A stretch of DNA of 64,000 nucleotides, from NCBI GenBank assembly GCA_044232905.1, contig JBIIKZ010000005.1, positions 4,383 through 68,382 on the forward strand, in the 5' to 3' direction. Both the position numbers and the translations under genes were made by a program. This document shows positions 27,056 to 34,383 of the stretch, piece by piece. Position 1 is the stretch's first letter; the number at the start of each line of letters is the position of its first letter. This DNA comes from CANHVK01 sp044232905 (lineage in GTDB: Bacteria > Bacteroidota > Bacteroidia > Flavobacteriales_D > Crocinitomicaceae). The notes under the pieces were generated by a model that was given only the letters and a program-made list of their open reading frames with translations, was not told the DNA's origin and did not search any database.

Positions 27056-27727
27056 TTAATTTCGCTTAAGGATTTTCCAACTATAAACCGCAATGATTGC
27101 ACCAACAAAAGGCGCTGTCAAATAAACCCACTGGTGTTCCAACTTACCTGATAACAAGGCTGGAACAATAGATCGAATTGGATTCATGGATGCCCCACAG
27201 ATTGGACCAGCAAATAAGACTTCCAATAAAACAGTTGAACCAATTGCAATTCCGGCAAACATCCCTTGCTCTTTACTTCCCTTTGCTACATGTAAGATTA
27301 CAAAGACCAATACAAAAGCTAAGATCATTTCCAAAACAAATGCACTATTATCTGAAACGATTGGCATGGTTTCCCCTAAAGTTGGAGAAGTTGGAAATAG
27401 AATTTTTAAAGAAAAACTTGCTAAGAATGCTCCTATTCCCTGAGCTAGTACATATGGGAAAATTTGTTTCGCTGGAAAATCTTTCGCCAGATAAAATGCA
27501 AATGTCACCATCGGATTCATGTGCGCTCCTGATATATCTCCTACGGTATAAATCATTGCCGCAACAGTCAAACCAGTAGTAATAGAAATACCTAAATGAC
27601 CAATAACTGTTCCACCTGAAAGTTGATTAAAAATAATAACCCCAGTGCAACAAAATACTAAAACAAATGTTCCAATGATTTCTGCAAGATATTTAGATTG
27701 ATTTTGTTTTGAGAACAGTGTTTTCAT
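27056..27727 (-). CDS. NIP-like aquaporin/aquaglyceroporin, last gene of the arsenic cassette
   Basis: Six-helix membrane channel of 223 residues; the start MKTLFSKQ at 27727 lies 2 bases after the preceding gene, whereas a codon at 27760 would overlap it. Surrounding sequence resembles Nodulin-26-like proteins: GLTVAAMIYTVGDISGAHMNP and FAGPICGASMNPIRS. Both NPA boxes are altered, to NPM at 71-73 and NPI at 182-184, while the selectivity-filter Arg185 is kept. Bacterial NIP-like channels (AqpN) and AqpS are known in ars operons, where they let trivalent or methylated arsenic leave down its gradient. No ArsB or Acr3 is present in the cassette, so this is the candidate efflux step. Function is inferred from context. 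Confidence 0.85.
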   Translation of the reverse strand: MKTLFSKQNQSKYLAEIIGTFVLVFCCTGVIIFNQLSGGTVIGHLGISITTGLTVAAMIYTVGDISGAHMNPMVTFAFYLAKDFPAKQIFPYVLAQGIGAFLASFSLKILFPTSPTLGETMPIVSDNSAFVLEMILAFVLVFVILHVAKGSKEQGMFAGIAIGSTVLLEVLFAGPICGASMNPIRSIVPALLSGKLEHQWVYLTAPFVGAIIAVYSWKILKRN

Positions 27728-27729
27728 TT

Positions 27730-28443
27730 TTATTTTAAAAAATTTATGTGATTTACCCAACTAATTTGAAGGTAATATTGATTGAACCAAGTGTTTTTTC
27801 CAATATTCCAGGTTACATATAAGACTCCTAATTCAATATTATTTTGTTCGCTTAATTTTCTTCCAAACCCAAGATATGCCCAATTTTCATTATAGATTGG
27901 AATTGTATTTTTGGACGTACTACAAAATAATTCTTCATATCCTGAAACGTAGGCTCTATCTGTAATTTGTTTTTCAAAACCTAATTGATAACGTAAGCGA
28001 CTTGTAAAAGGATAAGTATTTGTAGTCCTGTTTTGAATAAATCGGCCATCGAAACGAAAACGATGTGAAATCTTACTTTTATTAAAAATATGTTTGTATT
28101 TAGATTGTATATAAATTCTATTTTCATTTACAAAGTTTGAAGTAGTTACATTTGTTCGTTGGTACAAATAACTTCCAGTAAATGAAAGTTTCTCACTTTT
28201 TTTATACGTAAAGGATTGTTCTAAATACAACAAATTAAAAAAAATATCTTTTGAAATACTAGGATTCTTAAAGTTAAACAAAGGTAGTGCAACAAAATAA
28301 TACAAACCATAATCAAACTTATTATTAATATTACCTGAATGATCAATCGTAGGGAATATACCGCCCATAGTAATTGATTGCCCTAAAATTTTGGTCGAAG
28401 TCAACACAAATACTACAAAAAAACTAAAAGCTACTTTATTCAT
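27730..28443 (-). CDS. Predicted outer-membrane beta-barrel protein in the arsenic cassette (weakly DUF2490-like)
   Basis: A 237-residue exported protein: signal peptide at 1-21 (VAFSFFVVFVLTSTKILGQ) followed by alternating aromatic and polar strands (FFNLLYLEQSFTYKKSEKLS; RLRYQLGFEKQITDRAYVSG) ending in an aromatic-rich strand. This is the look of a small outer-membrane barrel, with weak resemblance to DUF2490. It lies 4 bases after arsO and 2 bases before the aquaporin, so it is almost certainly co-transcribed with both. An outer-membrane exit route for arsenic species is a speculation from position. I do not recognise it with confidence. Confidence 0.65.
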   Translation of the reverse strand: MNKVAFSFFVVFVLTSTKILGQSITMGGIFPTIDHSGNINNKFDYGLYYFVALPLFNFKNPSISKDIFFNLLYLEQSFTYKKSEKLSFTGSYLYQRTNVTTSNFVNENRIYIQSKYKHIFNKSKISHRFRFDGRFIQNRTTNTYPFTSRLRYQLGFEKQITDRAYVSGYEELFCSTSKNTIPIYNENWAYLGFGRKLSEQNNIELGVLYVTWNIGKNTWFNQYYLQISWVNHINFLK

Positions 28444-28447
28444 TAAA

Positions 28448-29521
28448 CTATACTATTTTAATTTCACAATTTTTAAGATAGGTTTCAATTTCTTGCACTG
28501 CTTGTTTTACATTTCTATTTATACCAATCAAAGTAGCTGATGCATACCCTGTCCAATTACCAAAACCAACAAACCAAAGCCCTTCTATTTCTATGGATTT
28601 ACTTTCAGAAGTCATTGCTTTACCGCGATTATCTAGTTTTACTAAATCTCTTAGATAATTTGTCGCATATCCAAAACCAGTACACCATATGATTACATCA
28701 AACGGTTCTTTAACCCCATCCGACCAAATAACACCTTGTGTATTTAATTTATCAAACATTCCTTCAGAAATAAAAACATTTCGTTCTCTTGCCTCTTTTA
28801 CGGATGGTACCATTACAATATTTCCCAAACTATAATTTTCAGCTTGAAACGCCTCCCCTTTTCTCTCCGCGTGATATTTTGCAGTAGCTAGGTTAAACAG
28901 ATAAAAACCATCCACATCATCTGGTAAAAAACAAGGTTGATTTTTTGTTGCCCACTTCACTTGGGTAACTTTTGAGACTTCCGCTAAAATTTGTGCGCCA
29001 GAATTACCCTCCCCGACAACTAATACTTTTTTACCAATAAATTCGGATGCATTTTGATAGTGAGCTGAATGAATTTGTTCTCCTCTAAATTCATTTATCC
29101 CCTCCACATTCGGAATAAATGGGTTTTCCCAAGTTCCAGTTGCGTTCAAAATCACTTTGGCTTTAATATCTGCTTGTGAAGTTTTAACAAGAAATAAATC
29201 TCCGTATTTCGAAATGGAAATTACTTCCGTATTTCGTTGTACTGGAAGCTTATAATGTAATTCATATTTCTGCAAATAATCGATTACCTCTTCTTTTGTT
29301 GGAAATAAATTATCTGATTTAGGCATCAACCAACCGGCTAAAGAGCTATGTTCCGCAGGCGAAAAAAGCGTAAGATTATCCCAAGCATGATTCCAAGCAC
29401 CACCTCCTTCCGATTGTTTATCCAGTATTAAATAAGAAAAATTCAATCTTCGTAAATAATACCCACACGTTAATCCACTCTGACCTCCTCCAACGACAAG
29501 AATGTCATATACTTTTTCCAT
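28448..29521 (-). CDS. arsO: ArsO-family NAD(P)H-dependent flavin monooxygenase
   Basis: A 357-residue flavoprotein of the group B monooxygenase type. The FAD motif GGGQSG lies at 11-16, a BVMO-like segment LFSPAEHSSLAGWLMP at 52-67, and the NADPH motif GEGNSG at 170-175. The ATG context and the pattern GGGAWNHAWDNLTLFSP match ArsO/ArsH-cluster enzymes found in ars operons. The true reaction is not settled for the family; oxidation of organoarsenicals or generation of a transportable species has been proposed. It lies between arsC and the barrel gene with gaps of 9 and 4 bases. Confidence 0.85.
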   Translation of the reverse strand: MEKVYDILVVGGGQSGLTCGYYLRRLNFSYLILDKQSEGGGAWNHAWDNLTLFSPAEHSSLAGWLMPKSDNLFPTKEEVIDYLQKYELHYKLPVQRNTEVISISKYGDLFLVKTSQADIKAKVILNATGTWENPFIPNVEGINEFRGEQIHSAHYQNASEFIGKKVLVVGEGNSGAQILAEVSKVTQVKWATKNQPCFLPDDVDGFYLFNLATAKYHAERKGEAFQAENYSLGNIVMVPSVKEARERNVFISEGMFDKLNTQGVIWSDGVKEPFDVIIWCTGFGYATNYLRDLVKLDNRGKAMTSESKSIEIEGLWFVGFGNWTGYASATLIGINRNVKQAVQEIETYLKNCEIKIV

Positions 29522-29530
29522 GGAATGTAT

Positions 29531-30142
29531 TTATTTAATTTTTGAGAAAACATACAAGGTCTCCAACCCTATTTGTAATGCTCTTTCCATATATTTTTCA
29601 TCTTGAAGATCAGTCCCGTCAAAAGACTTCGGGTCATCATAGGTCGTCCCGATACGAAGTTCAACTCCTGGAATAAACGGACAATTTTCTTCCGCATCGC
29701 CACAGGTCATGATTGCAGCGAAATTAGATAATGGATTACTTGCGCTATCATATACCTTTGAAAAACAAATACTTGACTTGGAAACACCGAAATCCACTTC
29801 ATATTTTGGATTTAAAGTCGTATCCATTTGGGTAATTTCAAAGCCTAATCCTCGCAAAGCTTGAATTGCATTCGGATTAAAAGCAGTTGCTTCGGTTCCT
29901 CCTGAAAAAGTACTCACTTCATTCACGCCAAAATATTCTGCCGCAACAGCTGCCCATATTTGTCCAAAGTGACTACGACGTGAATTATGCGTACAGACAT
30001 AAATCAACTGTATGGGTGACTTCGCGTCTTTTTTTTGTTGAATGTAACTGGAAATTTTCTCCAACAAGACTTTTCGATCGGACGATATACTTTCAAATTG
30101 TTGCGAAAGTTGATCGCAAAGGTTTTTAATTTTATTATACAT
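29531..30142 (-). CDS. arsC: Arsenate reductase / low-molecular-weight phosphatase-fold protein
   Basis: A 203-residue protein with an N-terminal helical extension of about 40 residues before the LMW-phosphatase domain. The P-loop is CTHNSRRS, with nucleophile Cys50 and Arg56 in the CX5R spacing. A second conserved segment TCGDAEENCPFIPG near residues 145-158 provides the cysteines expected for a redox relay in thioredoxin-linked arsenate reduction. The N-terminal extension is also seen in Bacteroidota ArsC-like proteins. It reduces As(V) to As(III), the form expected to leave through the channel. Gap to arsO is 9 bases. Confidence 0.88.
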   Translation of the reverse strand: MYNKIKNLCDQLSQQFESISSDRKVLLEKISSYIQQKKDAKSPIQLIYVCTHNSRRSHFGQIWAAVAAEYFGVNEVSTFSGGTEATAFNPNAIQALRGLGFEITQMDTTLNPKYEVDFGVSKSSICFSKVYDSASNPLSNFAAIMTCGDAEENCPFIPGVELRIGTTYDDPKSFDGTDLQDEKYMERALQIGLETLYVFSKIK

Positions 30143-30160
30143 GATTTATTAATTTAATAT

Positions 30161-30194
30161 CACCCTCCTCGATCCTCCCTCAAGGAAGGAAGTA
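30161..30194 (+). repeat. CTCCC-type dispersed repeat, copy A
   Basis: CACCCTCCTCGATCCTCCCT then CAAGGAAGGAAGTA. It resembles the copy at 42888-42920 and lies between arsC and the DUF6428 gene, inside the cassette. The pyrimidine and purine halves can pair. Confidence 0.5.
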
Positions 30195-30196
30195 AT

Positions 30197-30673
30197 TTAA
30201 CAACATCCACCACCTGGAGTACAGGTAGTTATTATTTTTTCTAGAACTTCAGTACCATGAGGCTCTCGAAGTGTATCTGCCGGAATACCACATTTATCCT
30301 GTGCTAAACAATTTGTTTGTGTAGACTCTAGCAAGAAATTTATACCATCAAATCCCAAATGGAATTTACCGATTGTTTCTTGTTGGTACTCCACTTCTAC
30401 TTCCCCATCTTGAAGGTTCAATACTTTTTCAGACAACTCGATGATGTCTTTCAACTTTTGTGGTGCCAAGCGATGGTCAAAATCATTTGCTTCCCACAAT
30501 TGGAAATTCACTACTTTTTCTTCACGAACTGTTCCTCCACAATCGATGAAGTTTTTTGTGATTACTCCAACTTCTGTTACATGAAAATGTACTGGAACAA
30601 ATGTTCCGTTTGGCAATACGAAACGAACTTCTTTAACGTTTTCTAAACTTTTTTTAACTTCTGATAATTTCAT
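30197..30673 (-). CDS. DUF6428-like cysteine-tailed protein of the arsenic cassette
   Basis: A 158-residue soluble protein starting at MKLSEVKKSLENV (30673); an in-frame codon at 30733 would add a hydrophobic leader without support. The first 115 residues are a mixed alpha/beta domain (EVRFVLPNGTFVPVHFHVTEVG). The C-terminal 40 residues hold most cysteines: C122, C128, C151, C157 and C158, with the end CTPGGGCC, plus C45 earlier. From memory this family is recurrent in Bacteroidota ars operons between arsR and arsC. A thiol tail suggests binding of As(III), as a chaperone or sensor, but that is inference. Confidence 0.75.
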   Translation of the reverse strand: MKLSEVKKSLENVKEVRFVLPNGTFVPVHFHVTEVGVITKNFIDCGGTVREEKVVNFQLWEANDFDHRLAPQKLKDIIELSEKVLNLQDGEVEVEYQQETIGKFHLGFDGINFLLESTQTNCLAQDKCGIPADTLREPHGTEVLEKIITTCTPGGGCC

Positions 30674-30839
30674 TTTTATTTTAGATTTATGAATAAAGAA
30701 GAGAAGAAAAAAGACGAAAAAATAAAAGTACAAAGACTAATGTGTTAAATATATTTAATTTAAAATATTTTAGTTACACGGTCATTTAAATAATTTTCTT
30801 TTAGCGAAGCGGTCTTTAGTCTACTAGTCTTTTTTCTAT

Positions 30840-31166
30840 TTAACAACACTTATTTTTCATTACAGATTCAATAGCAACCCCCATAAATTTCGTGATTTGT
30901 TGAAATATGTTTGGATTCAAACAATAGCAAATGGAATTCCCTTCGATATTTCCTTGAATAATCCCCACTTGTTTCAATTCACGTAAATGCTGGGAAATAG
31001 TCGCTTGCGATAATGGTAACTCATTCACGATATCTCCGCATATACATTGTTTGTGTTGAATCAAATACTCCACAATTGCAACACGAGCCGGATGACCCAA
31101 TGCTTTTAACACATTCGCTAATTCATTTTGGTGATCTGTAAAATGTTCTGATTTTGTAATTCCCAT
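30840..31166 (-). CDS. arsR: ArsR/SmtB-family arsenic-responsive repressor
   Basis: A 108-residue winged-helix regulator. The recognition helix region reads LPLSQATISQHLRELKQVGI (51-70). Candidate As(III) ligands are C41 and C43 in HKQCICGDI, equivalent to the Cys-x-Cys of classical ArsR, plus C80, C82 and a C107-C108 tail. It leads the cassette; downstream genes lie on the same strand, although a 166-base gap separates it from the DUF6428 gene. An ATAT-rich palindrome directly upstream is its probable operator. Confidence 0.93.
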   Translation of the reverse strand: MGITKSEHFTDHQNELANVLKALGHPARVAIVEYLIQHKQCICGDIVNELPLSQATISQHLRELKQVGIIQGNIEGNSICYCLNPNIFQQITKFMGVAIESVMKNKCC

Positions 31167-31173
31167 ATCGCTT

Positions 31174-31200
31174 TAAATCTATATTGCAATATTACGATAT
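31174..31200 (-). promoter_or_regulatory. Probable ArsR operator and promoter
   Basis: A perfect 12-base palindrome ATATTGCAATAT (31181-31192) continues to ATTACGATAT (31200), giving an imperfect 20-base dyad. It adjoins a near -7 element (TAGATTTA on the minus strand, 31174-31181), placing the operator on the promoter of arsR. Confidence 0.45.
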
Positions 31201-31289
31201 AATTTGAATTAAAAGAAAGATTTTAAGAAAAAAGACTAAAGACAGATACTATTAAAGAATTACAACCTAATTCAGATTGGAAAAAAATG

Positions 31290-31315
31290 AATTCCGTCAA
31301 CAAACTGACGGAATT
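31290..31315 (-). terminator. Hairpin with T run on the minus strand
   Basis: A perfect 10-bp stem AATTCCGTCA/TGACGGAATT with an ACAAAC loop. On the minus strand it is followed by CA and then seven T, so it could be a second stop for glyA transcripts. Confidence 0.6.
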
Positions 31316-31496
31316 TATATCATTCCCGTCATTTCGAATGCTAAAATCAAAGAAAAGATGGATCATTGAAAGCGAACGAGTTCAAATGGGCGATGCAAGG
31401 AAAAGTAAAGATCCCCCAAGCTTGGACGAAAGGGTATACAGTGCTTCGTTTGAAGTTGTAGATCGATCGAATGAAATGGGATTTTATAATATAAAA

Positions 31497-31528
31497 AAAG
31501 ACCGATACATTTTCATCTATCGGTCTTT
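31497..31528. terminator. Terminator downstream of glyA
   Basis: An 11-bp stem AAAGACCGATA/TATCGGTCTTT around a 10-base loop. The minus-strand side continues into seven T, which fits Rho-independent termination of glyA. Confidence 0.85.
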
Positions 31529-31561
31529 CTTCTTTTATTTTTTCGTCTTTTATCTAATATC

Positions 31562-32845
31562 TTACTCCGGACAAATCACAAATAATGGATAGTCTTTCAT
31601 CATCGCGTTCACTTTTGTTTTCACAGCAGCTAATACCTCTTCGTTTCCAACATTTGAAAGTACCTCATCGATTAACGCAACGATTTGTTTTACTTCTGTT
31701 TCTTTCAATCCACGAGATGTAATTGCCGGTGTACCAACACGAATTCCAGATGTTACAAATGGAGATTCAGTATCAAACGGAACCATATTTTTATTTACCG
31801 TAATATCCGCTTTCACCAAATTGATTTCTGCATCTTTTCCGTTTACACCTTTTGAACGTAAATCGATCAACATACTATGGTTTTCTGTCCCTTCCGAAAC
31901 GATGTTATATCCCAATTTCACTAGTTCTTCCGCCATCACAGCAGCGTTTAGTTGCACTTGTTTCATGTATTTTTTGTACTCTGGTGTCAACGCTTCTCCA
32001 AACGCTACTGCTTTTGCAGCTATTACGTGCTCTAGTGGTCCACCTTGAATTCCTGGGAAAACTGCAGCATCCAATAATGCTCCTAACGTTTTTAAGTTTC
32101 CATTGTTCCATTTGATACCCCAAGGATTTTCAATGTTACCACGCATCATAATTACACCTCCTCTTGGTCCACGTAATGTTTTGTGGGTCGTAGTAGTAAC
32201 GATATGACAAAAAGCCAAAGGATCGCTTAATAATCCTGCCGCAATCAAGCCTGCTGGATGCGAAATGTCTGCTAAAATAATTGCACCTATCTCATCTGCT
32301 ACTTTACGAATACGTGCGTAATCCCAATCTCTAGAATAGGCAGAAGCACCACAAATAATCATTTTAGGTTTCTCGCGACGCGCAACTTCTTCTAACATTT
32401 CGTAATCAACATACCCTGTCTCTTTTTTCACCCCATAGAAAAATGGTTTGTACAATTTCCCAGAGAAGTTAACCGGAGAACCATGTGTCAAGTGACCACC
32501 ATGTGATAAGTCAAAGCCTAAAATTTTGTCTCCAGGATTCAAACATGCTAAAAATACTGCTGCATTTGCTTGTGCACCAGAGTGAGGTTGTACATTCGCC
32601 CAAGTAGCACCAAACAATTCACACAAACGGTCAATCGCTAATTGCTCTACTTTATCCACTACTTCACAACCACCGTAATATCTTTTTCCTGGAAGTCCTT
32701 CCGCATATTTATTTGTCAATACAGAACCCATCGCTTCCATGACTTGTTCGCTCACAAAGTTTTCAGAAGCAATCAACTCAATTCCATGCAATTGTCTATT
32801 TTTCTCTTCTTGAATTAAATCAAATATTACTTTATCTCTTTCCAT
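31562..32845 (-). CDS. glyA: Serine hydroxymethyltransferase
   Basis: PLP enzyme interconverting serine and glycine with transfer of a one-carbon unit to tetrahydrofolate. The 427 residues fit the family. The Schiff-base lysine is Lys222 in VTTTTHKTLRGPRGG; upstream motifs ELIASENF (23-30), NKYAEGLPGKRYYGG and DLSHGGHLTHG are intact. With serC and serA at 57.7-59.7 kb it forms the serine-glycine branch. A TATATTTG promoter is placed 29 bases upstream, and two hairpins lie downstream. It is monocistronic. Confidence 0.96.
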   Translation of the reverse strand: MERDKVIFDLIQEEKNRQLHGIELIASENFVSEQVMEAMGSVLTNKYAEGLPGKRYYGGCEVVDKVEQLAIDRLCELFGATWANVQPHSGAQANAAVFLACLNPGDKILGFDLSHGGHLTHGSPVNFSGKLYKPFFYGVKKETGYVDYEMLEEVARREKPKMIICGASAYSRDWDYARIRKVADEIGAIILADISHPAGLIAAGLLSDPLAFCHIVTTTTHKTLRGPRGGVIMMRGNIENPWGIKWNNGNLKTLGALLDAAVFPGIQGGPLEHVIAAKAVAFGEALTPEYKKYMKQVQLNAAVMAEELVKLGYNIVSEGTENHSMLIDLRSKGVNGKDAEINLVKADITVNKNMVPFDTESPFVTSGIRVGTPAITSRGLKETEVKQIVALIDEVLSNVGNEEVLAAVKTKVNAMMKDYPLFVICPE

Positions 32846-32873
32846 GCTATTCTATTCAGTCGTTAATAGTAAA

Positions 32874-32881
32874 CAAATATA
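32874..32881 (-). promoter_or_regulatory. -7 promoter element (TATATTTG) of glyA
   Basis: An exact TAnnTTTG match on the minus strand, 29 bases before the glyA ATG, predicting a leader of about 22 bases. Confidence 0.5.
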
Positions 32882-32901
32882 TTAAATAGACTTTAGACAG
32901 G

Positions 32902-33005
32902 AGACATTAGACCGTAGAAATTGAGATAAAAGATGAAAAGAAAAAAGATGTTTAGACTTTTAGCAAGCTCAAAACTTTCAATCTTATGCCTGACGTCTAA
33001 TGTCT
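32902..33005. repeat. AGACATTAGAC inverted repeat with related degenerate units
   Basis: AGACATTAGAC (32902-32912) and its exact complement GTCTAATGTCT (32995-33005) flank 82 bases of related words (AAAAGATG, TTTAGAC, AATCTTATG). Similar AGACTAAAGAC units occur near 30810 and 31225. It looks like low-complexity intergenic repeat DNA rather than a gene. Confidence 0.55.
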
Positions 33006-33102
33006 TTAATCTTATGTCTTTTTATCTTCCGTCTACCCTTCTTTTGTCTAAAATAATTCCTAATTTTATCTACTAATCCAATTTGAACAAAAAAATACAA
33101 AA

Positions 33103-33663
33103 ATGAGTGCATATAAATTCCGTGTATTACTCGATACTGAAAAAGAAAGTGAAATTTTTCGCGATATCCTAATCAATAAAAACGATAATTTTGAAAGTCT
33201 GTATAATGCAATTATTCAGTCGTTTAATTTTACCGGACAAGAAATGGCTTCTTTTTATTTGTCTAACGATAATTGGGACAAAGGACATGAAATTAGCCTG
33301 ATGGATTTGAATTACGGCGACGAATCCCTTGAGGAAAAGGCTTCAGTAATGTCGGATGCAAACATTAAAGATTTCATCGAAGTAGACGATCAAAAAATCA
33401 TTTTGGTGTACGATTTCATGCGTATGTGGATTTTCTTGATTGAATTAGTAGAAATTTTAGACGATTCAATCGGTGCTCCGGAAGTTGCTTTAGCGATTGG
33501 AATGGCTCCGCCAGAAGATTCTAGAGCTACTGGTATTGAAGAAGGGGAAGATGCTCTACTTTTTGATGAAGATGAATCGGATGAAGACGAAGATGAATTT
33601 GGTTTAGATGATTATGAAGACGGATACTCCGAAGAAGATTACTCTAACTTTGATGAATATTAA
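33103..33663 (+). CDS. Plasmid pRiA4b ORF-3-like family protein
   Basis: A 186-residue protein with the fold-defining pattern of the pRiA4b ORF-3 family: YKFRVLLDTEKESEIFRDILI at 4-24, NFESLYNAIIQSFNF and SFYLSNDNWDKGHEI, then KIILVYDFMRMWIFLIELVEI. The last 45 residues are very acidic (DEDESDEDEDEFGLDDYEDG). Members occur widely in Bacteroidota chromosomes and have no settled function; the name comes from a plasmid and does not imply one here. It starts a plus-strand operon, with only 6 bases before the methyltransferase gene. Confidence 0.85.
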   Translation: MSAYKFRVLLDTEKESEIFRDILINKNDNFESLYNAIIQSFNFTGQEMASFYLSNDNWDKGHEISLMDLNYGDESLEEKASVMSDANIKDFIEVDDQKIILVYDFMRMWIFLIELVEILDDSIGAPEVALAIGMAPPEDSRATGIEEGEDALLFDEDESDEDEDEFGLDDYEDGYSEEDYSNFDEY

Positions 33664-33669
33664 TTAATT

Positions 33670-34374
33670 ATGGAAAAATACGGTGATCCAATTGGAAAAG
33701 CAATAACAGACTTTTCTAGATCAAAACGACCAGACGACATTATCGTTTGTTCTGAAATATGTGAAGATGATATCATTCCAATTGAAGTGCTTTTTCGTAA
33801 TGAAGACGAAATGCCTGAATTGGAAGTATTAGCCTTGCAAAATGCAATAGGAAAAATCCTAGATGTTGGCGCTGGTGCAGGCACACACGCTAATTACCTG
33901 CAAAATATGGGGAAAGACGTAACTGCAATAGACATCTCAGAAGGTGCAGTGGCTTTCATGCAAACACAAGGATTGAAAAGTAAAAAAGTGGATTTTTTCG
34001 ACTTGAAAGATGAAAAGTTCGATACCATTCTAATGTTAATGAACGGAATAGGTATTGCAGGAACGCTTTCTAACTTGGAGCAAACATTAGAGCACGCAAA
34101 ATCCTTATTGAATCCTGGAGGTAAAATCTTATGTGATTCTTCCGACATCAAATATTTATACGAAGATGAAGATGGCTCATTATGGGTTAACTTGAACCAA
34201 GAATATTACGGGAACTTTCGTTTTCAAATGAAATACAAAAAAGAAACGGGACCATGGTTTGATTGGTTATATGTCGATTTCGACTCGTTATTTACCGCTG
34301 CAAAAAACGTTGGATTAAAAGCTGTAAGATTGTATGACAAAGACGATAATTATTTAGCTGAAATCACCAATTAG
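33670..34374 (+). CDS. Class I SAM-dependent methyltransferase, target unknown
   Basis: A 234-residue cytoplasmic enzyme. Motif I reads KILDVGAGAGTHANYL at 62-77, followed by the acidic motif II VTAIDIS near 83-89. A post-motif LLNPGGKILCDSSD supports a small-molecule methyltransferase fold, and the N-terminal 55 residues (SRSKRPDDIIVCSEICEDD) are specific to this group. Target is unknown. It is in an operon between the pRiA4b-like gene and the LMW phosphatase gene. Confidence 0.82.
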   Translation: MEKYGDPIGKAITDFSRSKRPDDIIVCSEICEDDIIPIEVLFRNEDEMPELEVLALQNAIGKILDVGAGAGTHANYLQNMGKDVTAIDISEGAVAFMQTQGLKSKKVDFFDLKDEKFDTILMLMNGIGIAGTLSNLEQTLEHAKSLLNPGGKILCDSSDIKYLYEDEDGSLWVNLNQEYYGNFRFQMKYKKETGPWFDWLYVDFDSLFTAAKNVGLKAVRLYDKDDNYLAEITN

Positions 34375-34383
34375 TTGTTCAAA

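Larger units (their letters stand above)
31201..31561. other. Gap between arsR and glyA holding hairpins and repeat-like DNA
   Basis: This stretch has no credible gene. It holds two hairpins (31290-31315 and 31497-31528) around a GC-richer segment, about 31316-31490, with words such as CCCGTCATTTCGAATGC and GTAAAGATCCCCC. Those words resemble the CGTCATTTCGAA...AGATCCC intergenic repeats known from Flavobacteria (from memory). A frame through it from 31287 runs across both hairpins and is not believed to be coding. Confidence 0.5.

Noticed and set aside
27056..31166. A complete classical ars efflux operon
   Set aside because: No ArsB, Acr3 or ArsA frame was found on either strand in this stretch, so the aquaporin is only a candidate exit route.
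31287..31592. A plus-strand frame of 101 codons between arsR and glyA
   Set aside because: It runs through two strong hairpins and a repeat-like segment and ends inside the antisense of glyA, so it is not credible.
33103..33663. Plasmid origin suggested by the pRiA4b family name
   Set aside because: The family is common on chromosomes of this phylum, and no replication or partition gene is present.
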